Below are positions 48,846 through 61,664 of a DNA stretch of 64,000 nucleotides, piece by piece. Position numbers and translations under genes: made by a program. The notes below the pieces were generated by a model, which saw only the letters and a list, made by a program, of their open reading frames with translations, did no database searches and had not been told where the DNA came from. Origin of the DNA: Kumtagia ephedrae (GTDB lineage: Bacteria > Pseudomonadota > Alphaproteobacteria > Rhizobiales > Rhizobiaceae); contig NZ_PXYK01000015.1 in NCBI RefSeq assembly GCF_003012745.1, positions 62,001-126,000 of the forward strand. The letters run 5' to 3'. Positions within the stretch are counted from its first letter, which is position 1, and every line of letters starts with the position of its first letter.

Positions 48846-49889
<1,044 letters not shown>

Positions 49890-49912
49890 ACGTCTCTCCT
49901 CTTCCGTCCGCC

Positions 49913-51316
<1,404 letters not shown>

Positions 51317-51360
51317 TGCCGGGCTTCTAGCGTCTTTTTTCGTCGAAGGACAGACGCAAG

Positions 51361-52161
51361 TCATTTCCGCGGAGCCGGGTCGGCGAGCGCCGCGTGCAGC
51401 ATCTCGCGCACGCGGCCCTCGACCTGGCGGGCCACATCCTTGCGGCTGCTTTTGGCCGTGAACGGCACCGCTTCGCCGAAATGCACCTCGACGTCGAGCG
51501 CGCCCTCGCGAAGCACCGTTGCAAGGTGCGGCACCAGATCCTCGTCGCCGACCCAGGCAGCAATGCCGCGGTGCTGGCGGCCCATCGGCAGGCCCTGCAG
51601 CCGCGTATAGGCGAGCGCCACCGGCTGGATCCACATCTCCTCGTGATTTCCGGCCGACAGCATCATCGAGGCGGCGCCGAACAGCGTCGTCTTGAATGGC
51701 AGGATCTGGTTGCCGTCGCCGGTCGTGCCTTCGGCGAACAGCACCATGACGTCGCCTTCGGCCAGCCGCGCCGCGATCTCGCTCGCCTGCCTGCCGGATT
51801 TTCCGCGCCTGTCGCGCTCGACATAGACGGAGCGCTGCATCCTGGAGAACCAGCCGAAGACCGGCCAACGGGCCATCTCCGACTTGGCGATGAAGCAGAC
51901 GTCCGCCACCGCCGCCAGCACGACGATGTCGATCCAGGAGACGTGGTTCGAGGCGATCAGCAGCGGCCGGCCATGGGCGAGATTGCCGAAAACGCGGATG
52001 CGCAGCCCGAGCAGCCGCGCGGTCGTCCGATGCCAGAGCCGCAGCAGACGGCGGCCGCGGCACAGGCCGGTGGTCACGCACAGCCATTGTGGCAGGGCCA
52101 TCGCCAGGGTGAGAAGCGCCACGCAAGCGAGCGCGAAGACGGTCCGCAGCGTCCCGATCAT
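51361..52161 (-). CDS. plsC: 1-acyl-sn-glycerol-3-phosphate acyltransferase
   Basis: A 266-residue membrane acyltransferase for phosphatidic acid synthesis. One N-terminal transmembrane helix; [12 protein letters not shown] has the catalytic H-x4-[10 protein letters not shown] is the glycerol-phosphate motif. First gene of the plsC-miaB-phoH-ybeY-corC run. Confidence 0.92.
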   Translation of the reverse strand: MIGTLRTVFALACVALLTLAMALPQWLCVTTGLCRGRRLLRLWHRTTARLLGLRIRVFGNLAHGRPLLIASNHVSWIDIVVLAAVADVCFIAKSEMARWPVFGWFSRMQRSVYVERDRRGKSGRQASEIAARLAEGDVMVLFAEGTTGDGNQILPFKTTLFGAASMMLSAGNHEEMWIQPVALAYTRLQGLPMGRQHRGIAAWVGDEDLVPHLATVLREGALDVEVHFGEAVPFTAKSSRKDVARQVEGRVREMLHAALADPAPRK

Positions 52162-52468
52162 CGCCGCGCGGTCTCTCCGCCGGTGCTGCCGGGGCGGGCT
52201 TTGCGGAAGGGACCAAACCGGATGCGATTCGATCGTCCGGTGACGGGAAAAACGCGACGGGAGCGACGCGGGCCACAGCCGAAGCTGCGTTCAAGCCGGT
52301 CCCGAAGCAAGAAACCCGACAGGGGAAGTCCCTGGATGCCGGGCCAGGTTCTGGTTGAAGTCGAGGCCTTTGCCTTGAATGTGCCCGGAGGCATGACCTG
52401 CGGCAGAGATCTTGAGTTCAAAGAGAGCCCGTACCGGCAGAATTGCATCCGATTTGGCGGCAAAATAC
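52162..52468. other. 307-nt gap between rimI and plsC without a recognisable gene
   Basis: Short frames occur on both strands but none looks coding. A Fur-family gene is often found near here in relatives; I see no Fur motif. The plsC promoter should lie here. Confidence 0.5.
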
Positions 52469-52966
52469 TTAACGGAGATCACGGCGCATCACAAGCGCCC
52501 CGCCGGCCGGCCCTCTTGCATTCGCGTAATAGTTGGCGCGGCGGCCGACCTGCAGGAAACCGAGGCGGCGATAGAGCGCCAGCGCCGCGGCATTGCTTTC
52601 GTCGACTTCGAGGAACAATGCCTCGGCGCGGCGCGCATGCAGGTCGCGCAGCACGGCGTCCATCAGCTGCCAGCCCAGCCCCTGCCGGCGGCTGGCGCGC
52701 GCCACCGCAACCGTCAGGATCTCGCCCTCGCCGGCCACCAGCCGCGCCAGTACGAAGCCCGCCGGCGCTTCCTGGCCGTGGCCGACCTCACGCACGGTGA
52801 AGCCGAACACCGTGTCCTGCGTGAGCAGGCCGTGAAACTCCTCCTCGCTCCACGGCCGGGCGAAATCCTCGCGATGAATGGCGGCGAGGGCCGCCAGGTC
52901 CGAGGCCGTGAGCGGCCCCACAGCGAACTCCCGCTGGCGGGGCTGCATGAACGGTATGCGCATCAC
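52469..52966 (-). CDS. rimI: ribosomal protein S18-alanine N-acetyltransferase
   Basis: A 165-residue GNAT enzyme acetylating the N-terminal Ala of S18 (and possibly other proteins). ILTVAVARASRRQGLGWQLMDAV is the acetyl-CoA motif and EVDESNAAALALYRRLGFLQVG the C-terminal motif. Its ATG overlaps the tsaB stop (ATGA). Confidence 0.93.
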   Translation of the reverse strand: MMRIPFMQPRQREFAVGPLTASDLAALAAIHREDFARPWSEEEFHGLLTQDTVFGFTVREVGHGQEAPAGFVLARLVAGEGEILTVAVARASRRQGLGWQLMDAVLRDLHARRAEALFLEVDESNAAALALYRRLGFLQVGRRANYYANARGPAGGALVMRRDLR

Positions 52967-53655
52967 TCCTCCCGTCTCGGCAGGACGAAGCCTGCCTGCG
53001 GCTTGGCGTCCGGCTCGCGCAGATAAAGCGGGCTCGGACGGCCTCCCGCCGTACCCTTGGCGGCCGCGACTCTCGCGTAGACGCCGATGTCCGCCGTGGC
53101 AGCCTCCGAGGCGATCGTCAAGCCGCCGCCGGCGAGCGCGGCAACACGTCCCGCCGCCGTGCCGGCGAGCACCGCACGCTTCTTTCTTGCCAGATCAGCC
53201 GCGTCGCCCAACGTCACGATTGCGGGAGCATACAGCTCCTGTCCAAAATCATCGTAAAGGGCCGCCTGCACCGCCGGCGCTGCCTCGCCCGAACCGGAAG
53301 CCAGCCCCGCCAGCACGGTTTTCGCGCCCAGCCGGTCGCGCACCTCGGCCGCCAGCGCCTCCAGCGTGTCGACGCCGATCGCCGGGATGCCGAGGGCGAC
53401 TGAGAAGCCGCGGGCTGCCGATACCGCGACACGGATGCCCGTGAACGAGCCCGGCCCGACCGAGACGCCGACCGCGCCGAGGTCGCCATAGGCCTTCCCG
53501 GCTGATCCCAGCGCTTCCTCGATCACCGCGATCAGGTGCTCGGCATGGCCCTTGCCGAGATCGCGCACGGCGCGGCCGAGCTCGCGTCCGGCCTCCGTGT
53601 CGTAGACGCAGGCGGCGCACAGGCCGGCGGAGCAGTCGATGGCGAGCAGGATCAT
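52963..53655 (-). CDS. tsaB: t6A synthesis protein TsaB
   Basis: A 230-residue ASKHA-fold protein, partner of TsaD in threonylcarbamoyl transfer to tRNA A37. MILLAIDCSAGLCAACVYD at the start and VGVSVGPGSFTGIRVAVSAARG are diagnostic. The start at 53655 is preferred over an upstream frame by the conserved N-terminus. Coupled to rimI; tsaE is 9 kb away. Confidence 0.95.
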   Translation of the reverse strand: MILLAIDCSAGLCAACVYDTEAGRELGRAVRDLGKGHAEHLIAVIEEALGSAGKAYGDLGAVGVSVGPGSFTGIRVAVSAARGFSVALGIPAIGVDTLEALAAEVRDRLGAKTVLAGLASGSGEAAPAVQAALYDDFGQELYAPAIVTLGDAADLARKKRAVLAGTAAGRVAALAGGGLTIASEAATADIGVYARVAAAKGTAGGRPSPLYLREPDAKPQAGFVLPRREE

Positions 53656-53725
53656 GATACAGCGCTCTCCCTCCCCCTCGAGGCAGCGCAATCGCATTTG
53701 GCAACCGGCGAATTCGATCGCCCGA

Positions 53726-53868
53726 TACCCCCACCCCTAACCCCTCCCCACAAGGGGGAGGGGGACCTTGCGGCCGCCGTGCCGACCGGAATCGTCAATG
53801 ATTGGCGTATGGCAGAGGCGCAGCAAGATCCCCCTCCCCCTTGTGGGGAGGGGTTAGGGGTGGGGGTA
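53726..53868. repeat. 143-bp palindromic intergenic repeat, family A, copy 2
   Basis: Starts TACCCCCACCCCTAACCCCT and ends with the inverse. The core CCTTGCGGCCGC and an ATTGGCG stretch match copy 1 at 10961-11103, with equal length. The full 53656-54025 gap is taken up by this and the family B copy next to it. Confidence 0.88.
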
Positions 53869-53883
53869 GACTCATACGCGACT

Positions 53884-54011
53884 GCCTTCCCCTTCGAGAG
53901 GCGGGTGGGGTCGGTCCGGCAGCGCGGAGCGCGAATGAGGACGTCGAGCACGGCCTTTGCGACCCCACCCGGCCAGCCTTCGGCTGGCCACCCTCCCCCC
54001 GAGGGGGAGGG
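53884..54011 (-). repeat. intergenic repeat, family B, copy 1
   Basis: Read on the minus strand it begins CCCTCCCCCTCGGGGGGAGG, then TGGCC hairpin, GGGGTCGC, and ACCCCACCCGCCTC near the end, matching the copy at 58624-58766. The gap 53656-54025 has no gene. Confidence 0.8.
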
Positions 54012-54025
54012 CTGGGCCGCGCTTG

Positions 54026-56203
54026 TCATCTCGCCCTGTCCTTCGCCTTCAGCTCCAGCCGCCGCGCATGCAGCACCGGCTCGGTGTAGCCGCTGGGCTG
54101 CTCGGCGCCCTTGAAGACGAGGTCGCAGGCGGCGAGGAAGGCGATCGAAGCATCGAAATCCGGCGCCATCGGCCGGTAGAGCGGATCGCCGGCGTTCTGG
54201 CGGTCGACGATCGCCGCCATGCGCCGCATCGAGTCCATGACCTGTTCTTTCGTGCACACGCCGTGGCGCAGCCAGTTGGCGATGTGCTGGGAGGAGATGC
54301 GCAGCGTCGCGCGGTCCTCCATCAGGCCGACGTCGTTGATGTCGGGAACCTTGGAGCAGCCGACCCCCTGGTCGATCCAGCGCACAACATAGCCGAGGAT
54401 GCCCTGCGCATTGTTGTCGATCTCGCGCTGGATTTCCTCCGGCGTCCAGTTCGGGCGCGGCGCCACCGGCACGGACAGGATGTCGTCCAGCTTGGCCCGC
54501 GGCCGGCTCTTCAGCGCCGCCTGCACGGCATGCACGTCGACCTTGTGGTAGTGCGTGGCATGCAGCGTCGCGGCGGTCGGCGACGGCACCCAGGCGGTGT
54601 TGGCGCCGGCTTTCGGATGGGCGATCTTCTCAACCAGCATCGCCGCCATCAGGTCCGGCATCGCCCACATGCCCTTGCCGATCTGAGCGCGGCCGGCAAG
54701 CCCGCATTGCAGCCCGACGTCGACGTTGCGGTTCTCGTAGGCGGAAATCCAGGCGGCCTGCTTCATGTCGCCCTTGCGGATCATCGGGCCGGCTTCCATC
54801 GAGGTGTGGATCTCGTCGCCGGTGCGGTCGAGGAAGCCGGTGTTGATGAAGACGACCCGCTCCCTGGCGGCGCGGATCGCCTCCTTGAGGTTGACGGTGG
54901 TGCGCCGCTCCTCGTCCATGATGCCCATCTTGATGGTGTTTTCCGCCATCCCCAGCAGCTTTTCGACGCGCGCAAAAATCTCGACGGCGAAGGCGACTTC
55001 CTCCGGCCCGTGCATCTTCGGCTTCACCACATAGACCGAGCCGGTGCGCGAGTTGGCGCGCCGGCCGTTCGAGCCGACGTCGTGCAGCGCGGCCAGCGCC
55101 GTGACGGCCGCATCCATCATGCCCTCCGGCACCTCGCTGCCGTCGGACAGGCGGATCGCCGGATTGGTCATCAGGTGGCCGACGTTGCGCACCAGCATCA
55201 GCGAGCGGCACTTTGCCAGGAAGGTCGAGGCGTCCGGCGCGGTGTAGTCGAGGTCCGGATTGAGCTTTCGCGTGAAGGTCTTGCCGCCCTTGGTGACTTC
55301 TTCCGCAAGGTCGCCCTTCATCAGCCCGAGCCAGTTGCGGTAGACGACGACCTTGTCCTCGGCGTCGACGGCGGCGACCGAATCCTCGCAGTCCATGATG
55401 GTGGTGATCGCCGCCTCGACCCAGACGTCGGCGATATGGGCAGGGTCGTCCTTGCCGATCGGCGATGTGTCGTCGACCAGCACCTCGATCAGCAGGCCGT
55501 TGTTCCTCAGCAGGAACTGGCCGGGCGCACTCGCCTCGCCGAGATAGCCTGCGAATTTTTCCACATCCTTCAGGCCGGTCGTGCGGCCGTCGAGCAGCGC
55601 CACGGCGAGCCTTGCATCCTTCACCGCAAACGCCTTCGCCTCGCTCCAGCTCGCGCCGTCGAGCGGAACGCTGTCGTCGAGGAATTTTCGCGCCCACGCG
55701 ACGACCTTCGCGCCGCGCTTCGGATTGTAGCCTTTTCCCTTCTCCGCCCCGTCGGTCTCCGGGATCGCGTCCGTGCCGTAGAGAGCGTCATAGAGCGAGC
55801 CCCAGCGGGCGTTGGCGGCGTTCAGCGCATAGCGGGCGTTCATCACCGGCACGACCAGCTGCGGCCCGGCGATTTCGGCGATCTCCGGATCGACGTTCTC
55901 GGTCGCGATCTCGAAGTCCGGCCCTTCCGGCAGGAGATAGCCGATATCGGTGAGAAACTGACGGTAGGCGGCGAGGTCCGCCGGCGCGCCGTTCTCCCCA
56001 TGCCAGGCGTCGATCTTGCCCTGTAGCTCATCGCGGCGGGCGAGCAGAGCGCGGTTCTTCGGCGCGAGGTCATGCACCAGGGCGGAGAAGCCGGACCAGA
56101 AGGCGGCCGGCTCCACGCCGGTGCCGGGCATGGCCTCGTCGTTGACGAAATCGTAGAGCACGCGCGCGACCGTCAGGCCGTCGATGTCGATCGTGTCGGA
56201 CAA
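54026..56203 (-). CDS. glcB: malate synthase G
   Basis: A 725-residue glyoxylate-shunt enzyme joining glyoxylate and acetyl-CoA to malate. Landmarks: [20 protein letters not shown], the [21 protein letters not shown] core and [20 protein letters not shown]. The best start is a TTG at 56203 with AAAGGG about 8 nt upstream, giving the usual length; an earlier in-frame TTG would add 11 residues. The last codons lie close to a family B repeat. Confidence 0.96.
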   Translation of the reverse strand: MSDTIDIDGLTVARVLYDFVNDEAMPGTGVEPAAFWSGFSALVHDLAPKNRALLARRDELQGKIDAWHGENGAPADLAAYRQFLTDIGYLLPEGPDFEIATENVDPEIAEIAGPQLVVPVMNARYALNAANARWGSLYDALYGTDAIPETDGAEKGKGYNPKRGAKVVAWARKFLDDSVPLDGASWSEAKAFAVKDARLAVALLDGRTTGLKDVEKFAGYLGEASAPGQFLLRNNGLLIEVLVDDTSPIGKDDPAHIADVWVEAAITTIMDCEDSVAAVDAEDKVVVYRNWLGLMKGDLAEEVTKGGKTFTRKLNPDLDYTAPDASTFLAKCRSLMLVRNVGHLMTNPAIRLSDGSEVPEGMMDAAVTALAALHDVGSNGRRANSRTGSVYVVKPKMHGPEEVAFAVEIFARVEKLLGMAENTIKMGIMDEERRTTVNLKEAIRAARERVVFINTGFLDRTGDEIHTSMEAGPMIRKGDMKQAAWISAYENRNVDVGLQCGLAGRAQIGKGMWAMPDLMAAMLVEKIAHPKAGANTAWVPSPTAATLHATHYHKVDVHAVQAALKSRPRAKLDDILSVPVAPRPNWTPEEIQREIDNNAQGILGYVVRWIDQGVGCSKVPDINDVGLMEDRATLRISSQHIANWLRHGVCTKEQVMDSMRRMAAIVDRQNAGDPLYRPMAPDFDASIAFLAACDLVFKGAEQPSGYTEPVLHARRLELKAKDRAR

Positions 56204-56365
56204 TGCAAAAACCCTTTCGTCGCTGCGCTGCGGCAAACCAATGGCTGGGTCCGTTCAACACATGCGCGACCCTTGCGTCAATGGTGAAACGGCGTACGAT
56301 CGGTGCCCCTGCGACCAAGGTCGAGCCCGACCCTGCCGGGCGGCAGCGCGGCGCTTCGGAACCGC

Positions 56366-58360
56366 CTACGCCGCGATGCGCGGCCGGCCGGTCGCCACGG
56401 CGACGATGCGCGCCTCGATGAACATGCGCTGGCCCTCGACTGTGGAGGTGCGCACGTCCTGCTCGACGGCCACCTCGGCGACCTCGGCGCCGGCGACCAG
56501 CGCCCGCTCGGCGGCGAGGTCGCGCACCCGCTTCTCGGCCGCGGCGACGGCCGCGCCTTCATCGGTGAAGTCGCGCAGGAAATCGCCGGCCGAAAGCCGG
56601 AAAAGCCCTTCCTTCGGCTGGCTGATCACCGCCTCGACCGAAACCCGCACCTGGCCGACCACGGCACCGAGCGCATTGGCGACGTCGGTGTCGTCGGGTA
56701 CCACGCAGCGGTTGCCGACCAGCGCCGGCAATCCGGCATAATGCAGCGGCGCCGAAGCGCCGAGCCCGATCACCGGCCGGTCGAGCGCCAGGGTGAAGCG
56801 GGCGATGCCCTCCCTGCCGTCGACCGCGCGCTGCACCAGCGCATGCGCCACCGTGGCAGCGCCGTCGAGCCCGTCCTCGGCGAAGGCCGTCTCCAGGATC
56901 ACCTCGGCGGACAGGCGCGTCACCGTCGCCAGCACGCGTTCCGACAGCGCCTCGGGCGTGTCGGCGATCGCCTGGCCGCGGCCGTCGCGGCGGCGTGCGA
57001 ACAGCTCCGCCCCGAGCCGGGCGGTGACGGCGTCCCAGTTGGCCTGGCGGCCAAGCGTGTGGGCGGCGTCCGACGGGGTGAAACCGCAGACATGGACGAG
57101 CCCGCGCGCCACCAGCCGGTTGAGCGTCGCCGACTGGGCGGTGGAGGAAAGCAGCGTGTCGAGCGGCAGCGGCACCGGGCCGATGGCGTCGAAAAGCTTC
57201 TGCTCCGGCCCGGTCAAACCGGCGGCCAGCCGGTCTGGAACGCCGGTGCGCATGGCAAAGCGGCCGTCCATGCGGCCGGGATTGGGCGCGCGCAGCTGCC
57301 GCTCCAGGTGCTGGCGGACCGTCTCGCCATGCGCCTGCCCGGCCAGCGCGAGCGGCACGAGCCGGCGCGGCCCCAGCAGGATTTTCGGGATCAGCGCGCC
57401 CTCTTCCAGCCGCACCTCGGAATCGCCGCCGAGGCCGAAGGTGCGCATCGCCACCGCCTCCACCATGGTGCGAAAACCGCCGACGGTGGCGCCCTCGGGA
57501 TCGAGCCGCGGCCGGCCCTGGTCGAGCACGGCAACGTCGGTGGTGGTGCCGCCGATGTCTGAGACAACAGCGTCGTCCAGCCCGGTCATGTGGCGGGCGC
57601 CGACCAGGCTCGCCGCCGGACCCGACAGGATGGTCTCGATCGGCCGCTGGCGGGCAAAGGCCGCCGACACCAGCGCGCCGTCGCCGCGCACCACCATCAG
57701 CGGCGCAGCGATGCCGCGCGCCTCCAGAAAGCCTTCGGTCGCGGCGACCAGCCGGTCGATCATCGAGATCAGCCGGGCGTTGAGCAGCGTCGTCAGCGCC
57801 CGGCGCGGCCCGCCGAGTTTTGCCGACAGCTCGTGGCTTGCCGTCACCGGCAGGCCGGTCCGCTCGCGGATCAGGTCGCGGGCAAGAATCTCGTGGGCCG
57901 GGTTACGCGTCGCGAAATAGGCGCAGACGGCGAAGCCGGACACCGAATTGGAAAGCGCCGGCAATTCCGCTTCCAGCGGCGCGAGATCGAGCGGACGGGC
58001 ATTGCCGTGGACGTCGTGGCCGCCCTCGCAAAACACCACCGGATCGCCGCCCAGCGCCTTGTCGAGGCCGTCGCGGGCAAGGTCGGCGGGGCCGAAGCCG
58101 ATCATCACCAGCGCGACACGGCCGCCCTGCCCCTCGACCAGCGCGTTGGTGGCGAGCGTCGTCGACATGGAGACCAGCTTGACCGCCTTCGGATCGACCC
58201 GCGCCTTCTCGATCACGGCATCCACCGCGCCGGCGATGCCGACGGCGAGGTCGTGGCGGGTCGTCAGCGCCTTGGCCTTGGCTGCGACACCCGTCGCCTC
58301 CGACCACAGCACCGCGTCGGTATAGGTGCCGCCGGTGTCGATGCCGAGATAGAGGCTCAT
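56366..58360 (-). CDS. hydantoinase/oxoprolinase family protein, HyuA type (HyuB partner not adjacent)
   Basis: A 664-residue ATP-dependent amidohydrolase/ketone-carboxylase-type subunit. N-terminal GIDTGGTYTDAVL and SDIGGTTTDVAVLDQG are the actin-like phosphate loops of the HyuA family. These usually pair with a HyuB subunit; none is next to it. The start ATG at 58360 overlaps the stop of a small lipoprotein gene (ATGA). It precedes glcB by 162 nt on the same strand. Substrate is not readable from sequence. Confidence 0.88.
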   Translation of the reverse strand: MSLYLGIDTGGTYTDAVLWSEATGVAAKAKALTTRHDLAVGIAGAVDAVIEKARVDPKAVKLVSMSTTLATNALVEGQGGRVALVMIGFGPADLARDGLDKALGGDPVVFCEGGHDVHGNARPLDLAPLEAELPALSNSVSGFAVCAYFATRNPAHEILARDLIRERTGLPVTASHELSAKLGGPRRALTTLLNARLISMIDRLVAATEGFLEARGIAAPLMVVRGDGALVSAAFARQRPIETILSGPAASLVGARHMTGLDDAVVSDIGGTTTDVAVLDQGRPRLDPEGATVGGFRTMVEAVAMRTFGLGGDSEVRLEEGALIPKILLGPRRLVPLALAGQAHGETVRQHLERQLRAPNPGRMDGRFAMRTGVPDRLAAGLTGPEQKLFDAIGPVPLPLDTLLSSTAQSATLNRLVARGLVHVCGFTPSDAAHTLGRQANWDAVTARLGAELFARRRDGRGQAIADTPEALSERVLATVTRLSAEVILETAFAEDGLDGAATVAHALVQRAVDGREGIARFTLALDRPVIGLGASAPLHYAGLPALVGNRCVVPDDTDVANALGAVVGQVRVSVEAVISQPKEGLFRLSAGDFLRDFTDEGAAVAAAEKRVRDLAAERALVAGAEVAEVAVEQDVRTSTVEGQRMFIEARIVAVATGRPRIAA

Positions 58361-58554
58361 TGCGACATCATCTCTTCCTGCTCGACCGTCAGCGGCTTCA
58401 CCCCGGGCGGCAGCGGCTCCGGCGTTTCTTCGGCCGGCAAATCGCCCTGCGGAGCAGGCGCGGACACGGGCCGGATGGACGCGGTCCTGCCGGCGCAGCC
58501 CGAGCACAGGGCGGCGATGACGAGCGCAAAAACGAGGCGGGGGAGAAGCGGCAT
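58357..58554 (-). CDS. small lipoprotein coupled to the HyuA-type gene
   Basis: A 65-residue protein: hydrophobic signal LPRLVFALVIAALCSGC with lipobox LCSGC, then a short Pro/Ala/Glu-rich mature part ending VEQEEMMSQ. Its stop overlaps the HyuA start by 4 nt, an unusual pairing of an envelope lipoprotein with a cytoplasmic enzyme. I do not recognise the family. The ribosome site is weak. Confidence 0.65.
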   Translation of the reverse strand: MPLLPRLVFALVIAALCSGCAGRTASIRPVSAPAPQGDLPAEETPEPLPPGVKPLTVEQEEMMSQ

Positions 58555-58623
58555 CAGGTGCGGGCTGGAGGAATCCGATGCCGGCTTCTAGCCCAGATCG
58601 AAAGGCGACGCCAGCGCGGCATT

Positions 58624-58766
58624 CCCTCCCCCTCGAGGGGAGGGTGGCCGCGAAGCGGCCGGGAGGGGTCGCCGCGGCAGTGCTCTACGTTCTTTCCGCG
58701 TCGAGGCAGCTGAGGTTACCCCACCCGCCTCGCTTAGCTCGGCACCCTCTCCTCAAGGGGGAGGGA
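58624..58766 (+). repeat. intergenic repeat, family B, copy 2
   Basis: Begins CCCTCCCCCTCGAGGGGAGG and ends CTCAAGGGGGAGGGA, with a TGGCCGCGAAGCGGCC hairpin and GTTACCCCACCCGCCTCG inside. It abuts the cysA stop codon at 58768-58770, so it may also act as transcript end. Related to the 53884-54011 copy in the opposite orientation. Confidence 0.8.
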
Positions 58767-58767
58767 C

Positions 58768-59880
58768 TCACGTCCCGGTCCGCGCCAGCTCCTCATGATG
58801 TACACGGCCATTGCTGGCCACCGGACCGCCGACAGCGCCGCTCTCGGAAAACACGCGCCAGCGGCGCGGGCGGAAGGCGACGCGGTTCTTCTGGGCGGCC
58901 GGATGCTCGATCGGCAGCTCGATCTCGACGCGGTGGCGATCGCCGCCAATCTCCAGCTCGACGCGGCGGGTGCCGGCGACGCGGCGGCTCGCCGCCACCG
59001 TACCGGCGATGCAGCCGCCGCAGCCGTCCGTGATGAGCTCGACGTCGTGCGGCCGGAAATAGAGCGTCGCGTCGCCGTCCGGCACGTCTTCGGCCGTCAG
59101 GCCCAGCGTGCGGTCCTGCAGCCAGAGCTGGCCGCCTTCGACCCTGACCGGCAGCGAGCTCGACTCGCCGATGAATCCGTAGACGAAAGGCGAGTTGGGC
59201 GTGTCATAGACCTCGTCGGCGGTGCCGACCTGCTCGATGCGGCCCTGGCTCATCACCACGACGCGATCGGCCAGCTCCAGCGCCTCCTCCTGGTCGTGGG
59301 TGACGAAGACGGTGGTGTGGCCGGTGGTGTCGTGGATCTCGCGCAGCCACCGCCGCAGCTCGCGCCTGACCTGCGCGTCGAGCGCGCCGAACGGCTCGTC
59401 GAGCAAGAGCACCTTCGGCTCGATGGCGAGCGCCCGAGCCAGCGCCACGCGCTGCCGCTGGCCGCCGGAAAGCTGGTTGGGGTAGCGTTTCTCCAGCCCG
59501 GAAAGCTGCACCAGGTCGAGCAGCTCGGAGGCTCGGCGGCGGATCTCGGCCGAGGGCGGCCGCGTCGCGCCCGGCCGCACCTTCAACCCGAAGCCGATAT
59601 TGTCGGCGACCGTCATATAGCGGAACAGGGCGTAATGCTGGAAGACGAAGCCGACATTGCGCTCCTGCACGGATTTGTGCGAGGCGTCCTCGTCGCCGAA
59701 GAAGACGGCACCCTCGGTCGGCCGCTCCAGCCCGGCGATCAGCCTGAGCAGCGTGGTCTTGCCCGAGCCGGAGGGCCCGAGCAGGGCGATCAGCTCGCCC
59801 GAGCGGATGTCGAGCGACACGTCGCGGAGCGCCGGAAACCGGTCGAACTCCTTGCGCACATTGCGGATGGAAACGTCCAT
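58768..59880 (-). CDS. cysA: sulfate ABC transporter ATP-binding protein
   Basis: A 370-residue ATPase: Walker [12 protein letters not shown], signature [15 protein letters not shown], Walker [13 protein letters not shown], switch His in [11 protein letters not shown]; a C-terminal TOBE-like regulatory domain follows. Last of the sbp-cysT-cysW-cysA operon. A family B repeat begins right after the stop codon. Confidence 0.95.
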   Translation of the reverse strand: MDVSIRNVRKEFDRFPALRDVSLDIRSGELIALLGPSGSGKTTLLRLIAGLERPTEGAVFFGDEDASHKSVQERNVGFVFQHYALFRYMTVADNIGFGLKVRPGATRPPSAEIRRRASELLDLVQLSGLEKRYPNQLSGGQRQRVALARALAIEPKVLLLDEPFGALDAQVRRELRRWLREIHDTTGHTTVFVTHDQEEALELADRVVVMSQGRIEQVGTADEVYDTPNSPFVYGFIGESSSLPVRVEGGQLWLQDRTLGLTAEDVPDGDATLYFRPHDVELITDGCGGCIAGTVAASRRVAGTRRVELEIGGDRHRVEIELPIEHPAAQKNRVAFRPRRWRVFSESGAVGGPVASNGRVHHEELARTGT

Positions 59881-59893
59881 GGTCGGTCCTGGC

Positions 59894-60811
59894 TCAATGC
59901 TTGGCGGTCGCGGCGATCTCGTCGCCGTACCGGAATTCGAGGACGGATTTCAGCACCAGCGTCACCAGCGCGAGGGCCGCCAGCAGCGTCGAGACGGCGA
60001 AGGCGGCGACGAAATTGTACTCATTATAGAGGATTTCGACATGCAGCGGCATGGTGTTGGTGAGGCCGCGGATGTGGCCGGACACCACCGATACGGCGCC
60101 GAACTCGCCCATGGCGCGGGCGTTGCACAGCAGCACGCCGTAGAGCAGCCCCCATTTGATGTTGGGCAGCGTCACATACCAGAAGGCCTGCCAGCCGGAG
60201 GCGCCGAGCGAAATCGCCGCCTCCTCGTCGCCGGTGCCCTGGTCCTGCATCAGCGGGATCAGCTCGCGCGCCACGAACGGGAAGGTGACGAAGATGGTGG
60301 CGAGCACGATGCCGGGCACCGCGAACAGGATCTCGATGCCGTGGCTCTTCAGCCACGGCCCGAGCACGATGCCGGCGCCGAAAAGCAGCACATAGACCAG
60401 GCCCGAGATGACCGGCGAAACCGAGAAGGGCAGGTCGATAAGCGTCGTCAGGAACGCCTTGCCCTTGAATTCGAATTTGGCGATCGCCCAGGCGGCGGCC
60501 ACGCCGAAGATCAGATTGCAGGGCACGGCGATGGCGGCGACCAGCAGCGTCAACCGGATCGCGGCCAGCGTATCCGGCTCGTTCAGCGCGAACAGGAACT
60601 CGCCGGCGCCCTTGCGGAACGCCTCGACGAACACCGCCACCAGCGGCAGGACCAGCACCAGCGCCAGGAACAGCAGCGCGATGCCGATCAGCACCGCCTT
60701 GGTGGCGGTGGTCTCGGTCGTCGCGCGCTTGAATGCCGCCTTGCTCACCGGCGCGAGGGTACCAGCAGCGGCGCCGTCCGGCAAAGGCCGGCTCAATGCC
60801 TCAACCGACAT
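59894..60811 (-). CDS. cysW: sulfate ABC transporter permease CysW
   Basis: A 305-residue inner-membrane permease with six transmembrane helices and the EAA-like loop ([23 protein letters not shown]). The start at 60811 has GGAGG 7 nt upstream and overlaps the cysT end by 11 nt; an ATG 6 nt earlier abuts that site and is less likely. Ends 13 nt before cysA. Confidence 0.94.
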   Translation of the reverse strand: MSVEALSRPLPDGAAAGTLAPVSKAAFKRATTETTATKAVLIGIALLFLALVLVLPLVAVFVEAFRKGAGEFLFALNEPDTLAAIRLTLLVAAIAVPCNLIFGVAAAWAIAKFEFKGKAFLTTLIDLPFSVSPVISGLVYVLLFGAGIVLGPWLKSHGIEILFAVPGIVLATIFVTFPFVARELIPLMQDQGTGDEEAAISLGASGWQAFWYVTLPNIKWGLLYGVLLCNARAMGEFGAVSVVSGHIRGLTNTMPLHVEILYNEYNFVAAFAVSTLLAALALVTLVLKSVLEFRYGDEIAATAKH

Positions 60812-61664
60812 AGCCATACCTCCGCCTGCTCCAGGCCTGGATGAGGTTGATGACGAACAGCATGGCGAAGGAGATCACCAGCATGATCGCCGCGATCGCC
60901 GTCGCGCCGGCATAGTGGAATTCCTCCAGCCGGATGACGATCAGCAGCGGCGCGATCTCCGAGACGTAGGGGATGTTGCCGGCGATGAAGATGACCGAGC
61001 CGTATTCGCCGACGGCGCGGGCGAAGGCCAGCGCGAAGCCGGTGAGCACCGCCGGCGCCAGTCCTGGCAGGATCACCCGGGCGACCGTCTGCAGGCGGTT
61101 GGCGCCCAGCGTGGCGGCGACTTCCTCGACCTCCTTGTCGATCTCCTCCATGACCGGCTGCACGGTGCGCACGACGAAGGGCAGGCCGATGAAGATCAGC
61201 GCCACCACGATGCCGAGCGGCGTGAACGCCACCTTGATGCCGAGCGGCGCCAGGAACTGGCCGACCCAGCCGTTGGGCGCGTAGATGGCGGCAAGCGCGA
61301 TGCCGGCGACCGCCGTCGGCAGCGCGAAAGGCAGGTCGACGGCGGCGTCAAGGATGCGCCGGCCCGGGAATCGGTAGCGCACCAGCACCCAGGCGACGAG
61401 CACGCCGAAGACGACGTTGACGGCCGCCGCGAGCAGCGCCGTCCCGAACGAGACCTTCAGCGCGCTCACCGTGCGGTCGTCGGTGGCGATCGCCCAGAAA
61501 TCGGCCCAGCCGAGCTCGGTGGTGCGCCACACCACGCCGGCGAGCGGGATGAGGACGATCAGGGTGAGGTACAGTACCGTGAAGCCGAGCGTCAGCCCGA
61601 AACCCGGGATGACGCTCGGCTTGCGGAACTGCAACCTCGCAGGGGTCGCAGCGGCTATCGACAT
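60801..61664 (-). CDS. cysT: sulfate ABC transporter permease CysT (CysU)
   Basis: A 287-residue permease, six transmembrane helices, EAA loop ([23 protein letters not shown]). Its ATG overlaps the sbp stop by one base (TGATG), so translation is coupled; its own stop overlaps cysW. Confidence 0.94.
   Translation of the reverse strand: MSIAAATPARLQFRKPSVIPGFGLTLGFTVLYLTLIVLIPLAGVVWRTTELGWADFWAIATDDRTVSALKVSFGTALLAAAVNVVFGVLVAWVLVRYRFPGRRILDAAVDLPFALPTAVAGIALAAIYAPNGWVGQFLAPLGIKVAFTPLGIVVALIFIGLPFVVRTVQPVMEEIDKEVEEVAATLGANRLQTVARVILPGLAPAVLTGFALAFARAVGEYGSVIFIAGNIPYVSEIAPLLIVIRLEEFHYAGATAIAAIMLVISFAMLFVINLIQAWSRRRYGYVG

Noticed and set aside
52158-52463. 101-codon minus-strand frame between rimI and plsC, considered as a Fur-family remnant
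   Set aside because: No Fur metal-ligand or helix-turn-helix pattern; Arg/Pro-rich shadow-like composition.
53652-54257. 201-codon minus-strand frame across the tsaB-glcB gap
   Set aside because: It runs through the family A and B repeats and into glcB out of frame; repeat-derived.
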